Assembly: GCF_947495995.1 (NCBI RefSeq)
Contig: NZ_CANMAX010000001.1
Location: 496,001 to 560,000, forward strand
Source of the DNA: an uncultured Tenacibaculum sp.
GTDB lineage: Bacteria > Bacteroidota > Bacteroidia > Flavobacteriales > Flavobacteriaceae
Direction of reading: 5' to 3'
Length of the DNA: 64,000 bases
Below the pieces are notes generated by a model. That model did not search any database. It was not told the origin of the DNA and saw nothing but the letters and a program-made list of their open reading frames with translations. Positions 27,326-36,356 of this stretch are shown here, in pieces (the stretch's first letter is position 1; every line of letters starts with the position of its first letter). A program made the position numbers and the translations under genes.

Positions 27326-27646
27326 ACTGCCATCTTTTTTATGAATACTAAGAAGATTTTGATCAAGTTTCGATAAAGACGTAAACTATATTTACAGACC
27401 TTGTAAACTTAAAACATACTTCATAAGAATAAAATTTATTAATGATTAACTAATTAACTGACACAAATCATTAATACACAAATAGCTACTTCATCACCTA
27501 TGGAGTAGCTATTTCATTCAGCTTAACTTTTACCATTCTTTTACTTAACATAAAGTAAACATTCTAATAAACTAAGGATAATTTAAAAGTAACCTTATGT
27601 TTACACAATCAGTAGACTTTTGCAATTGATTTTAGAATACGTAAAA
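27326..27646. other. Intergenic region of about 320 bp between the thioredoxin-like gene and the second TonB receptor
   Basis: No gene is supported. It holds an inverted repeat TTAATGATT...AATCATTAA (27439-27447/27466-27474), a terminator-like hairpin (27480-27515), and an 8-bp inverted repeat GTAAACAT...ATGTTTAC (27555-27562/27597-27604) close to the next gene that could be a regulator site. Confidence 0.6.
27480..27515 (+). terminator. Terminator-like hairpin after the TonB receptor-thioredoxin unit
   Basis: Arms AAATAGCTACT and AGTAGCTATTT with an extended imperfect stem around a short loop; the T-tract after it is broken. About 150 bases after the thioredoxin-like gene, so it may also end a small transcript in the gap. 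Confidence 0.55.
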
Positions 27647-30433
27647 ATGAAAAAAATTTTATTAATTGCTTTAGTTTGTCTGTGTCAAATGGTCGGTGCA
27701 CAAGACAAGGGTACAGTTACGGGGACTGTTACTGATAAAGAAATGAATGGTGAAAGTTTACCGTTTGCAAATGTATTTATCAAAGGTACTTCTATCGGTG
27801 GTAATACAGATTTAGATGGAAAATACACTATTTCTGTTCCTGCTGGAAACCACATATTAACTTTTAGTTTCGTAGGATATCAAACTATAGAAAAGCCAAT
27901 TACAGTTGTAGCTGGTAAAACACTAATTATAAACCAAGAACTTGGTGCTAGTGGGGGAGAACAATTAGAAGAAGTACAAATTAATACTACTATTAATAGA
28001 GAAAAAGAAACTGCTCTTTTATTAGAACAGAAAAAAGCAGTTGTTATCCAACAAAAAATTGGTAATCAAGAATTAGCAAGAAAAGGAGTTGGTGATGTTG
28101 CAACCGCCGTTACTAAAACTACTGGTGTTTCAAAAGAAGAAGGTTCAGGAACTGTATTCGTAAGAGGTTTAGGAGATCGTTATAATGTAACAACTCTTAA
28201 CGGATTACCTTTACCATCTAACGATCCTTCTAAAAAGAATATTGATTTAAGTATTTTTTCTACGGATATTGTTGAGTACATTGGAATTGATAAAACTTAC
28301 GCACTAAATAACTATGGTGACTTTGCTGGTGCTAATGTTGATATTGCTTCTAAAGTATACAAAGGAAAAGGATTTGCTGAAATCAGTTTAGGTTCAGGAA
28401 TCAATACTGTAGCTAATAATAAAACTTTTTATGGTTCAGATGGTCCTAATAGTTTTGGTTTTTATAAAACTAACTACCCTGCTTTTCCATTAAACAACTA
28501 CAACTTTACAACTAGCTGGGACAGACAAGAAGGAGATGCTCCAGTAAATACTTCAATTGCAATTAAAGGAGGAGATTCTTTTAATTTATCTGACAATACA
28601 AGATTAAGTTTCTTTGCTGTTGGTTCTTTCAATAACGACTTTACATATCAACAAGGAGTTACAAGAGCAGACGTAAACGTTTCAGGTGTTGCTCGTAGAG
28701 ATTTGACAAGAGAATCTTACACATATAACACGAATACTACAGCAATGGGTAACTTACGTTTAAAGTATAAATCTCATGAGTTCAAGTATAATGGTTTAAT
28801 GGTAAACAACTCTAGTGATACTCATGATGACTATCAAGGTATTTACGATATTTTTGATAATGCTCCAGAAGGTGGTGCTGTTATACAAAGACAAACTTAT
28901 ATACAAAACACATTATTTGTTCACCAATTATTAGGAGATCATAAATTCGGAGAAAATATCGAATTTGATTGGGGAGCTTCATATAACTTTAACAAGAACA
29001 ATGTTCCAGACAGAAAACAAACTACTGTTTTACCTAATAGAAATGACGAACCCAACGGTCCAAAGTCTTTCTTACTAATCAGTAATGATTCTGATAACCA
29101 TAGATTCTTCTCTGACCTTGAAGAAGAAGAAATTGCTGCGAATTCTAGTATCACATATAAGTTTGCTAAAGATGCAGACGACATTAACAGAGCTAAATTA
29201 AAATTAGGTTATAGCGGAAGATTTAAAGATGTTGATTTTGATGCAACTCAATTCAACTTTGCTATTACTTTAAGAACTGTAACACAACCTATCATTAACG
29301 ATGTTTACAATTTAGATAGTTATTTCAATCAAAATAACTTTAATGCAGGTTTATTTACAATTAGAACATTTAGAGGAGGCTTAGGTAGTACTATAGATGT
29401 ACTTTTACCACAAACTTATGGAGGTAAGCAAAATATTAATGCTGCTTATGCACAATTTGAATATAAATTTTCTGATAAATTCACAGGTATTTTTGGGGTA
29501 AGAGGAGAAAAAATCAGTCAATCTTTATTTTATAACACTTCTATCTTAAATGGACAAAGTGAATTAGATGAAACTCAAATTTTACCATCTGTTTCTTTAA
29601 AATACACTTTAAACGACAAGAACAATTTAAAGTTTGCAGCTAGTAAAACATATACATTACCTCAATTTAAAGAAAGAGCTCCTTTCTTATTTGAAGATAT
29701 CGTAAATAACTCTTTAGGTAACCCTAACTTATATTCTTCAGATAATTATAATGTAGACTTCAAGTGGGAGTTCTATCCTGAAAAAGAAGAAATTATTTCA
29801 GCTGGTTTATTTGGTAAGTATATTGCAAATCCAATTAACGAAGTTAGAATTAACTCAGCATCTAACGATATTAGTTACGCAAATACTGGTGATTGGGGTG
29901 TTGCTTATGGAGTTGAATTAGAATTAAGAAAAAAGTTATTTAACTTCGAAACTGAAACTGAAGACAAAACTTTAAATAACAAATTAACTTTTGGACTTAA
30001 TGGATCTTACATGATGCACAATCAAGAGTTAGATAAAGAAAAAGTAATTAGAGAAAATCCTGGAAACAGTGTTGACTTCTCTTTTGAAGAAGATGGTTTT
30101 GCTGGAGCTTCTGACTTCTTATTAAATACAGATTTTACATATTTAAAAGATTTCAGAAATGGTATGAATATCCAATCTACTGTAGTTTTCAACTACTTCT
30201 CTGATAGAATTTTCGCTTTAGGAACTGAAGGTAAAGGAAACTTAGTTGATAAAGGTTATAGTACTTTAGACTTAATTTTAAAGTCTTCTATTAACGAAAA
30301 CATTAGTGTTGGTCTTTCTGCTAAAAACTTATTAAACCCAAGTATCGAAAGATTCCAAGACAATCAAGATGTTACTATTTTATCTTTTAGAAGAGGTGTT
30401 AATCTTAATTTCTCTCTATCATATAAGTTCTAA
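27647..30433 (+). CDS. TonB-dependent receptor (928 residues) paired with a beta-helix lipoprotein
   Basis: Start set at ATG 27647 (MKKILLIALVCLCQMVGAQ), giving a good signal peptide; a TTG 27 bases upstream is less likely. Carboxypeptidase-like domain at about 20-105 (VTGTVTDKEMNGESLPFANV), then a linker, a plug domain (GVGDVATAVTKTTGVSKEEG, FVRGLGDRYNVTTLNGLPLP) and a large barrel ending NLNFSLSYKF. The plug is of the type whose receptors carry larger substrates, but no SusD-like partner is present; instead the next gene is a duplicated beta-helix lipoprotein. The cargo is unknown. Confidence 0.9.
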   Translation: MKKILLIALVCLCQMVGAQDKGTVTGTVTDKEMNGESLPFANVFIKGTSIGGNTDLDGKYTISVPAGNHILTFSFVGYQTIEKPITVVAGKTLIINQELGASGGEQLEEVQINTTINREKETALLLEQKKAVVIQQKIGNQELARKGVGDVATAVTKTTGVSKEEGSGTVFVRGLGDRYNVTTLNGLPLPSNDPSKKNIDLSIFSTDIVEYIGIDKTYALNNYGDFAGANVDIASKVYKGKGFAEISLGSGINTVANNKTFYGSDGPNSFGFYKTNYPAFPLNNYNFTTSWDRQEGDAPVNTSIAIKGGDSFNLSDNTRLSFFAVGSFNNDFTYQQGVTRADVNVSGVARRDLTRESYTYNTNTTAMGNLRLKYKSHEFKYNGLMVNNSSDTHDDYQGIYDIFDNAPEGGAVIQRQTYIQNTLFVHQLLGDHKFGENIEFDWGASYNFNKNNVPDRKQTTVLPNRNDEPNGPKSFLLISNDSDNHRFFSDLEEEEIAANSSITYKFAKDADDINRAKLKLGYSGRFKDVDFDATQFNFAITLRTVTQPIINDVYNLDSYFNQNNFNAGLFTIRTFRGGLGSTIDVLLPQTYGGKQNINAAYAQFEYKFSDKFTGIFGVRGEKISQSLFYNTSILNGQSELDETQILPSVSLKYTLNDKNNLKFAASKTYTLPQFKERAPFLFEDIVNNSLGNPNLYSSDNYNVDFKWEFYPEKEEIISAGLFGKYIANPINEVRINSASNDISYANTGDWGVAYGVELELRKKLFNFETETEDKTLNNKLTFGLNGSYMMHNQELDKEKVIRENPGNSVDFSFEEDGFAGASDFLLNTDFTYLKDFRNGMNIQSTVVFNYFSDRIFALGTEGKGNLVDKGYSTLDLILKSSINENISVGLSAKNLLNPSIERFQDNQDVTILSFRRGVNLNFSLSYKF

Positions 30434-30463
30434 ATACAGATAACATTTTATTTACAATCCAAT

Positions 30464-30507
30464 AACCCAAGATTAATTTTTGTAAAACATTTAATTAATC
30501 TTGGGTT
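30464..30507 (+). terminator. Hairpin between the TonB receptor and the beta-helix lipoprotein
   Basis: Perfect 15-bp arms AACCCAAGATTAATT and complement (30464-30478, 30493-30507) with a 14-base loop. The following sequence CTTTGATTTG is a poor T-tract, so it may act as partial terminator or mRNA 3'-end stabiliser, changing the ratio of the two gene products. Confidence 0.65.
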
Positions 30508-30555
30508 CTTTGATTTGTAGCATTGAAAAATCTATAAAATTATAAATTAAAAAAA

Positions 30556-32772
30556 ATGAAAAGACAATTTTTTAGCCTAATGATGATGGTTGCTACTTTA
30601 GCTTTCGTTGTATCATGTGGAGACGATGATCCTGTTCAGACTGCTTCTTGTTCTGACGGAATCCAAAATGGTGACGAAACTGGAGTTGACTGTGGGGGTT
30701 CTTCATGTCAACCATGTACTAGTGCTAATTTATCTGGAGACGTAACTAGTGAAGTTACTTTAAATGCTAGTGTAACTTATAAGTTAACTGGTGCTTACGT
30801 TATCCAAAACGGAGGGGTTTTAAACATTCCTGCTGGAACAAAAATTGAGGCTACAGGAGGTACTTCTTCTTACATCGCTGTTGCTCAAGGAGGGAAAATA
30901 TTTGTAAATGGTAATCAAGATAATCCAGTTGTTATGACTTCTGGCGCTGCTACACCTGCTCCAAAAGATTGGGGTGGATTAGTTGTTTGTGGTAAAGCTC
31001 CAACAAACGTAGGTTCTACTGCTACTTCTGAAGTTGCTGGTTTAACTTATGGTGGTACTGAAGCTAATGATAACTCAGGATCTATTCGTTATTTAAGAAT
31101 CGAATATACTGGTGCTACTTTCAACTCTTCTAAAGAGTTCAACGGACTTTCTTTATTCGGTGTTGGTAACGGAACTACTGTAGAGTATGTACAGTCTTAC
31201 GAAGGTGGAGACGATGGTATCGAATTCTTCGGAGGTACTGTTAATGGTAAATATTTAGTTGCTACTAACTCAGGAGATGATTCAATTGATTTCGCTGACG
31301 GATGGGCTGGTACTGGTGAATACTGGTATATCTCAGGAAGTGCAAAAGCTGGTATCGAAGGTTCTAATAACGGAGATAACGGTAATGCTACTCCTGTAAC
31401 TAACGCTACTTTAAAAAACATTTCAGTTGTAGGTCCTGTTACTGAAGGTGCTTTATTCTACAAAGAAGGTGGTGGTAACTTTAACATCGATAACTTCTAT
31501 ATTTCTGGAGTTGACTTAGGTGTTAAAGTAAAAGATACTGACGCTGAAGCTGGTGTTAGAATTGAAAATGGAGATTTAGTTATGACTAATGTTCAGTTTG
31601 CTTCTAACGCAACAGGATTTGAAATGACTGACTATGCTGGTGCAAACCAATCATTCATTTCTCAAGGTGTTACTTCAGGTGCTGGTAACGGTGCTGCTGC
31701 TCCAGACTGGGCTGCTGGTTGGACAAGAGGTTTAAGTAACAGTGGTGTTACTTCAGAAAATTTAGCTGGTGAAGTTACTGGAGAAGTTACTTTAAATGCT
31801 GATGTTGAATACTTATTAACTAGTTCTTTTGTAGTAAAAGATGGTGGTAAATTAACTATTCCTGCTGGTACTACTATTAAGGCAACAGGAGGTACTTCTT
31901 CTTACATTGCTGTAGCTCAAGGTGGTCAAATCTTTGTTGAAGGTACTGCTTCTGATCCTGTAGTAATGACTTCTGGTTCTTCAAACCCAGCTCCAAAAGA
32001 TTGGGGAGGATTAGTTGTATGTGGAAAAGCTCCAACAAATGTAGGTTCTGTAGCTACTTCTGAGGTTGCTGGTTTAACTTACGGTGGAACAACTACTAAT
32101 GATAATTCAGGTTCTATTCGTTATTTAAGAATTGAGTATACTGGTGCAACTTTTAACTCTTCAAAAGAGTTTAACGGACTTTCTTTATTCGGTGTTGGTA
32201 ACGGAACTACTGTAGAGTATGTACAATCTTTCGAAGGTGGTGATGATGGTATCGAATTCTTCGGAGGTACTGTTAACGGAAGCTACTTAGTTTGTACAAA
32301 TTCTGGTGATGATTCATTAGATGTTGCTGATGGATACAACGGAACAATTGAAAACGTATATATTTCAGGAAGTGCTAAAGCTGGTGTTGAAGCTTCTAAC
32401 AACGGAGATAACGGTGATGCTGCTCCTGTAACTAACTTAACATTAAGAAACATTACTGTTGTAGGTTCTGTTACTGAAGGTGCTTTATTCTACAAAGAAG
32501 GTGGTGGTAACTTTACTATTGATAACTTCTATATTTCTGCAGTTGATTTAGGTGTTAAAGTTAAGTCTACTGATGCTGAAGCTGGTGTTAGAATTGAAAA
32601 CGGAGATTTAGTTATGACTAACGTTCAGTTTGCTAACAACGTTACTGGTTTCCAAATTACTGATTATGCTGGTGCTGCTGGTTCTTCTTTCTTAACTGAA
32701 GGAACTGCAACTGGTGCTGGTAACGGTGCTGCTGCTCCAACTTGGGCTGCTGGTTGGACTAGAGGTTTATAA
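30556..32772 (+). CDS. Lipoprotein with Cys-rich module and two near-identical beta-helix domains
   Basis: 738 residues. Lipobox VVSC (Cys at about 21) is followed by a Cys-rich unit CSDGIQNGDETGVDCGG common in secreted flavobacterial proteins. Then come two copies of a 344-residue unit: each starts GEVT..VTLNA, runs through VIPAGT, IAVAQGG, SNPAPKDWGGLVVCGKAPTN, SGSIRYLRIEYTGATFNSS and GDDGIEFFGG, and ends GNGAAAP.WAAGWTRGL. The pattern suggests a right-handed parallel beta-helix at the cell surface. Single-unit relatives of about 400 residues are the usual form as far as I recall. It probably works with the preceding TonB receptor; function unknown. Confidence 0.85.
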   Translation: MKRQFFSLMMMVATLAFVVSCGDDDPVQTASCSDGIQNGDETGVDCGGSSCQPCTSANLSGDVTSEVTLNASVTYKLTGAYVIQNGGVLNIPAGTKIEATGGTSSYIAVAQGGKIFVNGNQDNPVVMTSGAATPAPKDWGGLVVCGKAPTNVGSTATSEVAGLTYGGTEANDNSGSIRYLRIEYTGATFNSSKEFNGLSLFGVGNGTTVEYVQSYEGGDDGIEFFGGTVNGKYLVATNSGDDSIDFADGWAGTGEYWYISGSAKAGIEGSNNGDNGNATPVTNATLKNISVVGPVTEGALFYKEGGGNFNIDNFYISGVDLGVKVKDTDAEAGVRIENGDLVMTNVQFASNATGFEMTDYAGANQSFISQGVTSGAGNGAAAPDWAAGWTRGLSNSGVTSENLAGEVTGEVTLNADVEYLLTSSFVVKDGGKLTIPAGTTIKATGGTSSYIAVAQGGQIFVEGTASDPVVMTSGSSNPAPKDWGGLVVCGKAPTNVGSVATSEVAGLTYGGTTTNDNSGSIRYLRIEYTGATFNSSKEFNGLSLFGVGNGTTVEYVQSFEGGDDGIEFFGGTVNGSYLVCTNSGDDSLDVADGYNGTIENVYISGSAKAGVEASNNGDNGDAAPVTNLTLRNITVVGSVTEGALFYKEGGGNFTIDNFYISAVDLGVKVKSTDAEAGVRIENGDLVMTNVQFANNVTGFQITDYAGAAGSSFLTEGTATGAGNGAAAPTWAAGWTRGL

Positions 32773-32788
32773 AAAAATATCCTTATAT

Positions 32789-32824
32789 AAAAAAGCCGAA
32801 ATCATAACGATTTCGGCTTTTTCT
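32789..32824. terminator. Bidirectional terminator between the beta-helix lipoprotein and MORN-like gene
   Basis: Arms AAAGCCGAAATC and complement around ATAAC (32792-32820), A-tract before and T-tract after, between convergent genes. Confidence 0.9.
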
Positions 32825-32852
32825 TTTATAATAGTAATAATTTAAGATTCGT

Positions 32853-33206
32853 TTATTTTACTGCAATTTTAGATCCTTCTTTCCAAGACTGGATACTTGC
32901 AACTGCATTGTTTTCGTAGTTAATTTCCTTTAAACCATCTTTATCCCACATAAACCATTTTCCTACTTTTTTTCCTTGATCGTAAAAAGCCATTACTTTT
33001 TTATCACCTTGAGCATTAAAAACAACCCATTTTCCGTGAAGTAATTTATTTTTATAAAAGCCTTGCTCTTTTACCTTACCGTTATCATGAAAGTGTGTAA
33101 CTTGAATTAAGTCACCTTTCTTTACATATACTGGTTTCTTACTGTTTTGTGCAAATGCAACCGAACCAACTAATAAGAAACAAACTAATACTAATATATT
33201 TTTCAT
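32853..33206 (-). CDS. Small secreted protein with MORN-like repeats
   Basis: 117 residues with signal peptide (cleavage near AFAQ). The mature part has MORN_2-type repeats: HFHDNGKVKEQGFYKNKLLHG, KWVVFNAQGDKKVMAFYDQGKKVG and KWFMWDKDGLKEINYENN. Such repeats form flat beta-hairpins and occur in many exported proteins of the phylum, some named YwqK-like antitoxins by similarity only. No toxin gene is adjacent, so that label is not supported here. Confidence 0.85.
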   Translation of the reverse strand: MKNILVLVCFLLVGSVAFAQNSKKPVYVKKGDLIQVTHFHDNGKVKEQGFYKNKLLHGKWVVFNAQGDKKVMAFYDQGKKVGKWFMWDKDGLKEINYENNAVASIQSWKEGSKIAVK

Positions 33207-33329
33207 ACCTAAAGCATTTAATCATTAACATTTATATCACAAATATAACTATAAGTTTACTTTTAAACAAACTTTTGTTTACATTAAATTAACATTAGGT
33301 GTTTTTCCCGTTTGAATATCAAATAGTTT

Positions 33330-33337
33330 TATATTTG
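33330..33337 (+). promoter_or_regulatory. -7 element for the dodecin gene
   Basis: TATATTTG, a full match to TAnnTTTG, 27 bases before the start codon. A TTTG occurs upstream at 33311 but the 15-bp spacing is shorter than consensus. Confidence 0.55.
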
Positions 33338-33364
33338 TACTTAATAATTAATTAAAATTGTATT

Positions 33365-33565
33365 ATGGCAATAATGAAAGTAATTGAAATCTTAGCTAAC
33401 TCAGATAAAAGTTGGGAAGATGCAACAAAAAAAGCTGTAAGCCAAGCAGCAAAATCAGTAAAAAACATCAGGTCAGCATTTGTACAATCGCAAAGTGTGG
33501 TTGTAAAAGATGATGAAGTGAGTGAATTTAGAGTGAACTTAAAAGTTACATTCGAAGTCAACTAA
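33365..33565 (+). CDS. Dodecin (flavin-binding storage/buffer protein)
   Basis: 66 residues, matching dodecin length. The helix-strand pattern VIEILANSDKSWEDATKKAV with the flavin-stacking Trp at about residue 19 and the following SVKNIRSAFVQSQSV strand fit the family; the protein forms a hollow dodecamer that sequesters riboflavin or FMN. It stands alone under its own -7 element. The acidic/basic character is typical. Confidence 0.93.
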   Translation: MAIMKVIEILANSDKSWEDATKKAVSQAAKSVKNIRSAFVQSQSVVVKDDEVSEFRVNLKVTFEVN

Positions 33566-33815
33566 ATTTAGCAAAAAACTACTACTACTTTTATATATAT
33601 TGTGGCTAAAAAGCTGCATATTTCACTGTGCTTTTCGTTAAAAAAAATGTTAAATATCAGAAATAGCACAATAAATATTTCATTTAATAAACAAAGTTAT
33701 TTAAATTTAAGAGCTATTCTATTATTCTTACTACTAGATATTTATATTTCTAACGGTAGTATTACTAATAAAAAAATTGTTGAATTGAATAACTTATTCA
33801 AGAATCAATCAAAAC

Positions 33816-34622
33816 ATGGAACAAAATTTCGAAAAAATCAAAAACTTATTATTAGAGTACGCACCTAAGGTAGTAGCAGCATTAATATTATTAATTGTTG
33901 GTTTATGGGTAATAGGTATTGTATCTAGAACAGTCTCAAAACTTATGGAAAAGAGAGGTATAGAAGCTTCTCTTAGAGGTTTTCTATCAAGTTTAGTAAA
34001 CTGGAGTTTAAAGATTTTTTTAATTGTAACCGTAGCTGGACAACTAGGCGTTGAAACCACTTCTTTTGCTGCTATTATAGCTGCAGCTGGTTTAGCTATT
34101 GGTATGGCCTTGCAAGGTTCACTATCGAACTTCGCTGGTGGAGCATTAATCATGATCTTTAGACCTTTTAAAGTAGGTGATTATATTGAGGCACAAGGAG
34201 AGCAAGGTGTTGTAAAAGAAATTCAAATTTTCACTACTAAATTAAACACCGTGGATAATAAAGAGGTAATTATACCAAATGGGTCATTATCAAACGGGAA
34301 CATTATTAATTATTCTTCTGAAGAAAAAAGGAGAGTTGATATCACTTTTGGAGTTTCTTATGATGCAGATATTAAAGAAACTAGAAAAGTACTTTTATCT
34401 GTTATAGAAAACACATCATATACTATAAACGATCCAGCACCCGCGGTTTTTGTAGGAGAATTAGCTGATAGTTCTGTAAATTTTATCACAAGAACTTGGG
34501 TGAAATCTTCTGATTACTGGGATGCTTATTTCCATATTATGGAAAATGTAAAAATTGAATTGGACAAAGCTGGTATTGAAATACCTTATCCACATTCAGT
34601 TGAAATTCAAAAAGAAGGCTAA
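33816..34622 (+). CDS. Small-conductance mechanosensitive channel (MscS)
   Basis: 268 residues. Three transmembrane helices, the last being the pore-lining TM3 with the Gly/Ala pattern AAIIAAAGLAIGMALQGSLSNFAGG. The beta domain includes FKVGDYIEAQGEQGVVKEIQIFTTKL and the conserved IPNGSLSNGNIINYS; the C-terminal alpha/beta domain follows. It releases solutes on hypoosmotic shock. The stop is 20 bases before the first of four paralogous secreted proteins, with no terminator between, so it may drive expression of the first paralogue. Confidence 0.95.
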   Translation: MEQNFEKIKNLLLEYAPKVVAALILLIVGLWVIGIVSRTVSKLMEKRGIEASLRGFLSSLVNWSLKIFLIVTVAGQLGVETTSFAAIIAAAGLAIGMALQGSLSNFAGGALIMIFRPFKVGDYIEAQGEQGVVKEIQIFTTKLNTVDNKEVIIPNGSLSNGNIINYSSEEKRRVDITFGVSYDADIKETRKVLLSVIENTSYTINDPAPAVFVGELADSSVNFITRTWVKSSDYWDAYFHIMENVKIELDKAGIEIPYPHSVEIQKEG

Positions 34623-34642
34623 CTAACACTTAAAAACAATCT

Positions 34643-35383
34643 ATGAAAAAAACAATTTTAAAATCAACAACATTATTCTTAATTGCTTTATCAAGTTTAT
34701 CTCAAAATGTAAATGCTCAAGGAGTGGGTACAGGTAGTATTAGAGAAGCTATAAACCCTACTAGTAATTATTACTATGCAACATTTACTCTTGTAGAATT
34801 AGATAGAGATCGTATTGAGGGAACTGTTTACGTTGATAAAAAACCTCAAAAAGCTAATATTAATGAAAATCAAGAACTTGTACCTTTCAGATACAATGCT
34901 TTTCATGATATGATAGAAGTTAATGCTCCTAATGAAAGGACATTTTCTTTAGTTAAAGAAAAAGGAAACAAGATCAGTAATAAAGATATTACTTATGTTG
35001 TTTATGAAGATCTTGTTGAGAAAACTAATCGATTCTTTAAAGTTGAAATGTACTTAGATAACGTAACGCTTTTAACTAAAGAATCTGTTAGGTTAGATGA
35101 AGCTAAAATTAGTAGCGATAGTTACAGAATTGATAGACCAGCAAAACTGAAAAGATTAAAAGATACTTTTTATGTTTCTTTTGGTGATTATGAAGCCCAT
35201 GAATTACCAAGAAATAAAAAGAAATTTCTTGCGCTTTTCGGAAATAAAAAAGATGCTGTAAAATCATTCATTAAGAAGAATGGATTAAATCATAAAAAGA
35301 AAAAGGATATTATCCATATCTTAAAGTATTACAATTCGCTGAAAGAAGCTAATTATAGAGTTATTATTGGTCAGAAGAAATAA
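34643..35383 (+). CDS. Secreted protein of unknown function, paralogue 1 of 4
   Basis: 246 residues with signal peptide (cleavage near VNAQG). It is the most divergent member of the array: shared landmarks are FRYNAFHDMIEV, ITYVVYED followed by RFFK, LKRLKDTFYVSFGDYEAHELPR and the Lys-rich helical tail KKFLALFGNKKDAVKSFIKK ending ILKYYNSL, plus a 13-residue extension. The N-terminal two-thirds look beta-rich, and the last 50 residues form two amphipathic helices. No catalytic motif is seen. It lies 20 bp after mscS and before a hairpin terminator. Probably periplasmic or outer-membrane associated. Confidence 0.75.
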   Translation: MKKTILKSTTLFLIALSSLSQNVNAQGVGTGSIREAINPTSNYYYATFTLVELDRDRIEGTVYVDKKPQKANINENQELVPFRYNAFHDMIEVNAPNERTFSLVKEKGNKISNKDITYVVYEDLVEKTNRFFKVEMYLDNVTLLTKESVRLDEAKISSDSYRIDRPAKLKRLKDTFYVSFGDYEAHELPRNKKKFLALFGNKKDAVKSFIKKNGLNHKKKKDIIHILKYYNSLKEANYRVIIGQKK

Positions 35384-35384
35384 A

Positions 35385-35425
35385 GAAATATCCCATTAAG
35401 TTTATCTTGATGGGATATTTTATAT
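35385..35425 (+). terminator. Terminator after paralogue 1
   Basis: Arms AATATCCCAT and ATGGGATATT (35387-35396, 35410-35419) with an inner AAG/CTT pairing, loop TTTAT, followed by TTTATAT. Ends the mscS-paralogue 1 unit. Confidence 0.75.
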
Positions 35426-35456
35426 AAGCTAAATACAGAGCTTTATTTCCTATTTT

Positions 35457-35467
35457 AGGAAAATGTA
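35457..35467 (+). promoter_or_regulatory. Shared upstream motif of paralogues 2 and 3 (copy 1)
   Basis: AGGAAAATGTA, 77 bases before the start of paralogue 2, with TCCTATTT just upstream so that TTTCCTA/TAGGAAA can form a hairpin. The same word occurs at 36346-36356, 79 bases before paralogue 3, but not before paralogue 4. Confidence 0.4.
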
Positions 35468-35543
35468 TCATTTAAAGTAAATACATTTTAATTTTATAAA
35501 TCGTGTTTACATATTACATGAAATCAAACTAAAAAAATTAACA

Positions 35544-36254
35544 ATGAAAAAATTATTCATCGCAATTATATTCATTTACAGTGTAAATTCTTTTGCTCAA
35601 GCCTTTACTGGAAGTACTGGTCGCGCATATAGAAACACAATGATCAATTATATTGCTGAAAATAAAAGATTCGAAAATAACAAAGAGTTCACTGAAAAAT
35701 TTGAAGGTTCAGCATTTATCCAAAATGGGTTTAAAGTTGGTGTTATTAACGACAACACTAAAAAACATGTTTTATTTAAGTACAATGCTTACAGGGACGA
35801 AATATTGATTAAAAATGAAGAAAACCTAACATATTATACACTTCTTAAAGGATTGGGCACTAAAATTAAAGCTCTTAACACCCACAATGAAGATGTATAT
35901 ATTGTATTTAAACATGGAAAAAAGCAAGAAAATAGATTTTTTAAACACGTATTTCATACGGTAGATAAAAAAATATATCTTTTAATTAAAGAAAAAGTAA
36001 TTTTTGTTGAAGGTAAAAAACCCAAAACAGGTTACGATGAATATGAAAAACCTCATTTCAAAAAATTAGATGATAAATTCTATGTTTCTTTTGATGATGA
36101 AAATGCTATAGAAATACCTAAATCTAGACGTAAGTTCACCGCATTATTTGGTGATAAAAAAAATGAGATTAAGAGTTTTATTAAAAGAAATAAAAAAGAT
36201 CATAGAGAAAAACAAGATCTTATAACTATTTTAAAATACTATAACAGCTTATAA
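35544..36254 (+). CDS. Secreted protein of unknown function, paralogue 2 of 4
   Basis: 236 residues, signal peptide ending near NSFAQAF. Closely similar to paralogues 3 and 4: mature start FTGSTGRAYRNTMINYIAEN, then GSAFIQNGFKVGVI, LFKYNAYRDEILI, YYTLLKGLGTKIKALN, ENRFFKHVF, KEKVIFVEGKKPKTG, LDDKFYVSFDDENAIEIP and the tail KFTALFGDKKNEIKSFI ending ITILKYYNSL. It ends exactly at the shared YYNSL without the extension of paralogue 1. The 160-bp gap upstream holds a terminator and a hairpin motif, so it likely has its own promoter. Function unknown. Confidence 0.78.
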   Translation: MKKLFIAIIFIYSVNSFAQAFTGSTGRAYRNTMINYIAENKRFENNKEFTEKFEGSAFIQNGFKVGVINDNTKKHVLFKYNAYRDEILIKNEENLTYYTLLKGLGTKIKALNTHNEDVYIVFKHGKKQENRFFKHVFHTVDKKIYLLIKEKVIFVEGKKPKTGYDEYEKPHFKKLDDKFYVSFDDENAIEIPKSRRKFTALFGDKKNEIKSFIKRNKKDHREKQDLITILKYYNSL

Positions 36255-36345
36255 GCGAAAAACAATCTCATTGGAAAATAATTCGAATCATGAATACAAA
36301 TTATGTGTATACGTTTATTTCCAATACTCTCCTATTTCCGTGATA

Positions 36346-36356
36346 AGGAAAATGTA
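36346..36356 (+). promoter_or_regulatory. Shared upstream motif of paralogues 2 and 3 (copy 2)
   Basis: AGGAAAATGTA, 79 bases before the start, preceded by TCCTATTT as in the first copy. Just downstream a perfect palindrome GAATGTG-A-CACATTC (36361-36375) could be a regulator site. Confidence 0.4.

Noticed and set aside
30720-32760. Long direct repeat as a possible mobile element
   Set aside because: The repeat is in frame (1032 bp, 344 codons), confined to one gene, and has no transposase or terminal repeats.
32853-33206. MORN-repeat protein as part of a toxin-antitoxin pair
   Set aside because: The name YwqK-like antitoxin is only a label for the repeat type; no toxin gene is adjacent and the protein has a signal peptide.
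33602-33868. An 88-residue reading frame with a GTG start between dodecin and mscS
   Set aside because: Low-complexity, A/T-driven composition, overlaps the first 53 bases of mscS, and shows no recognisable domain.
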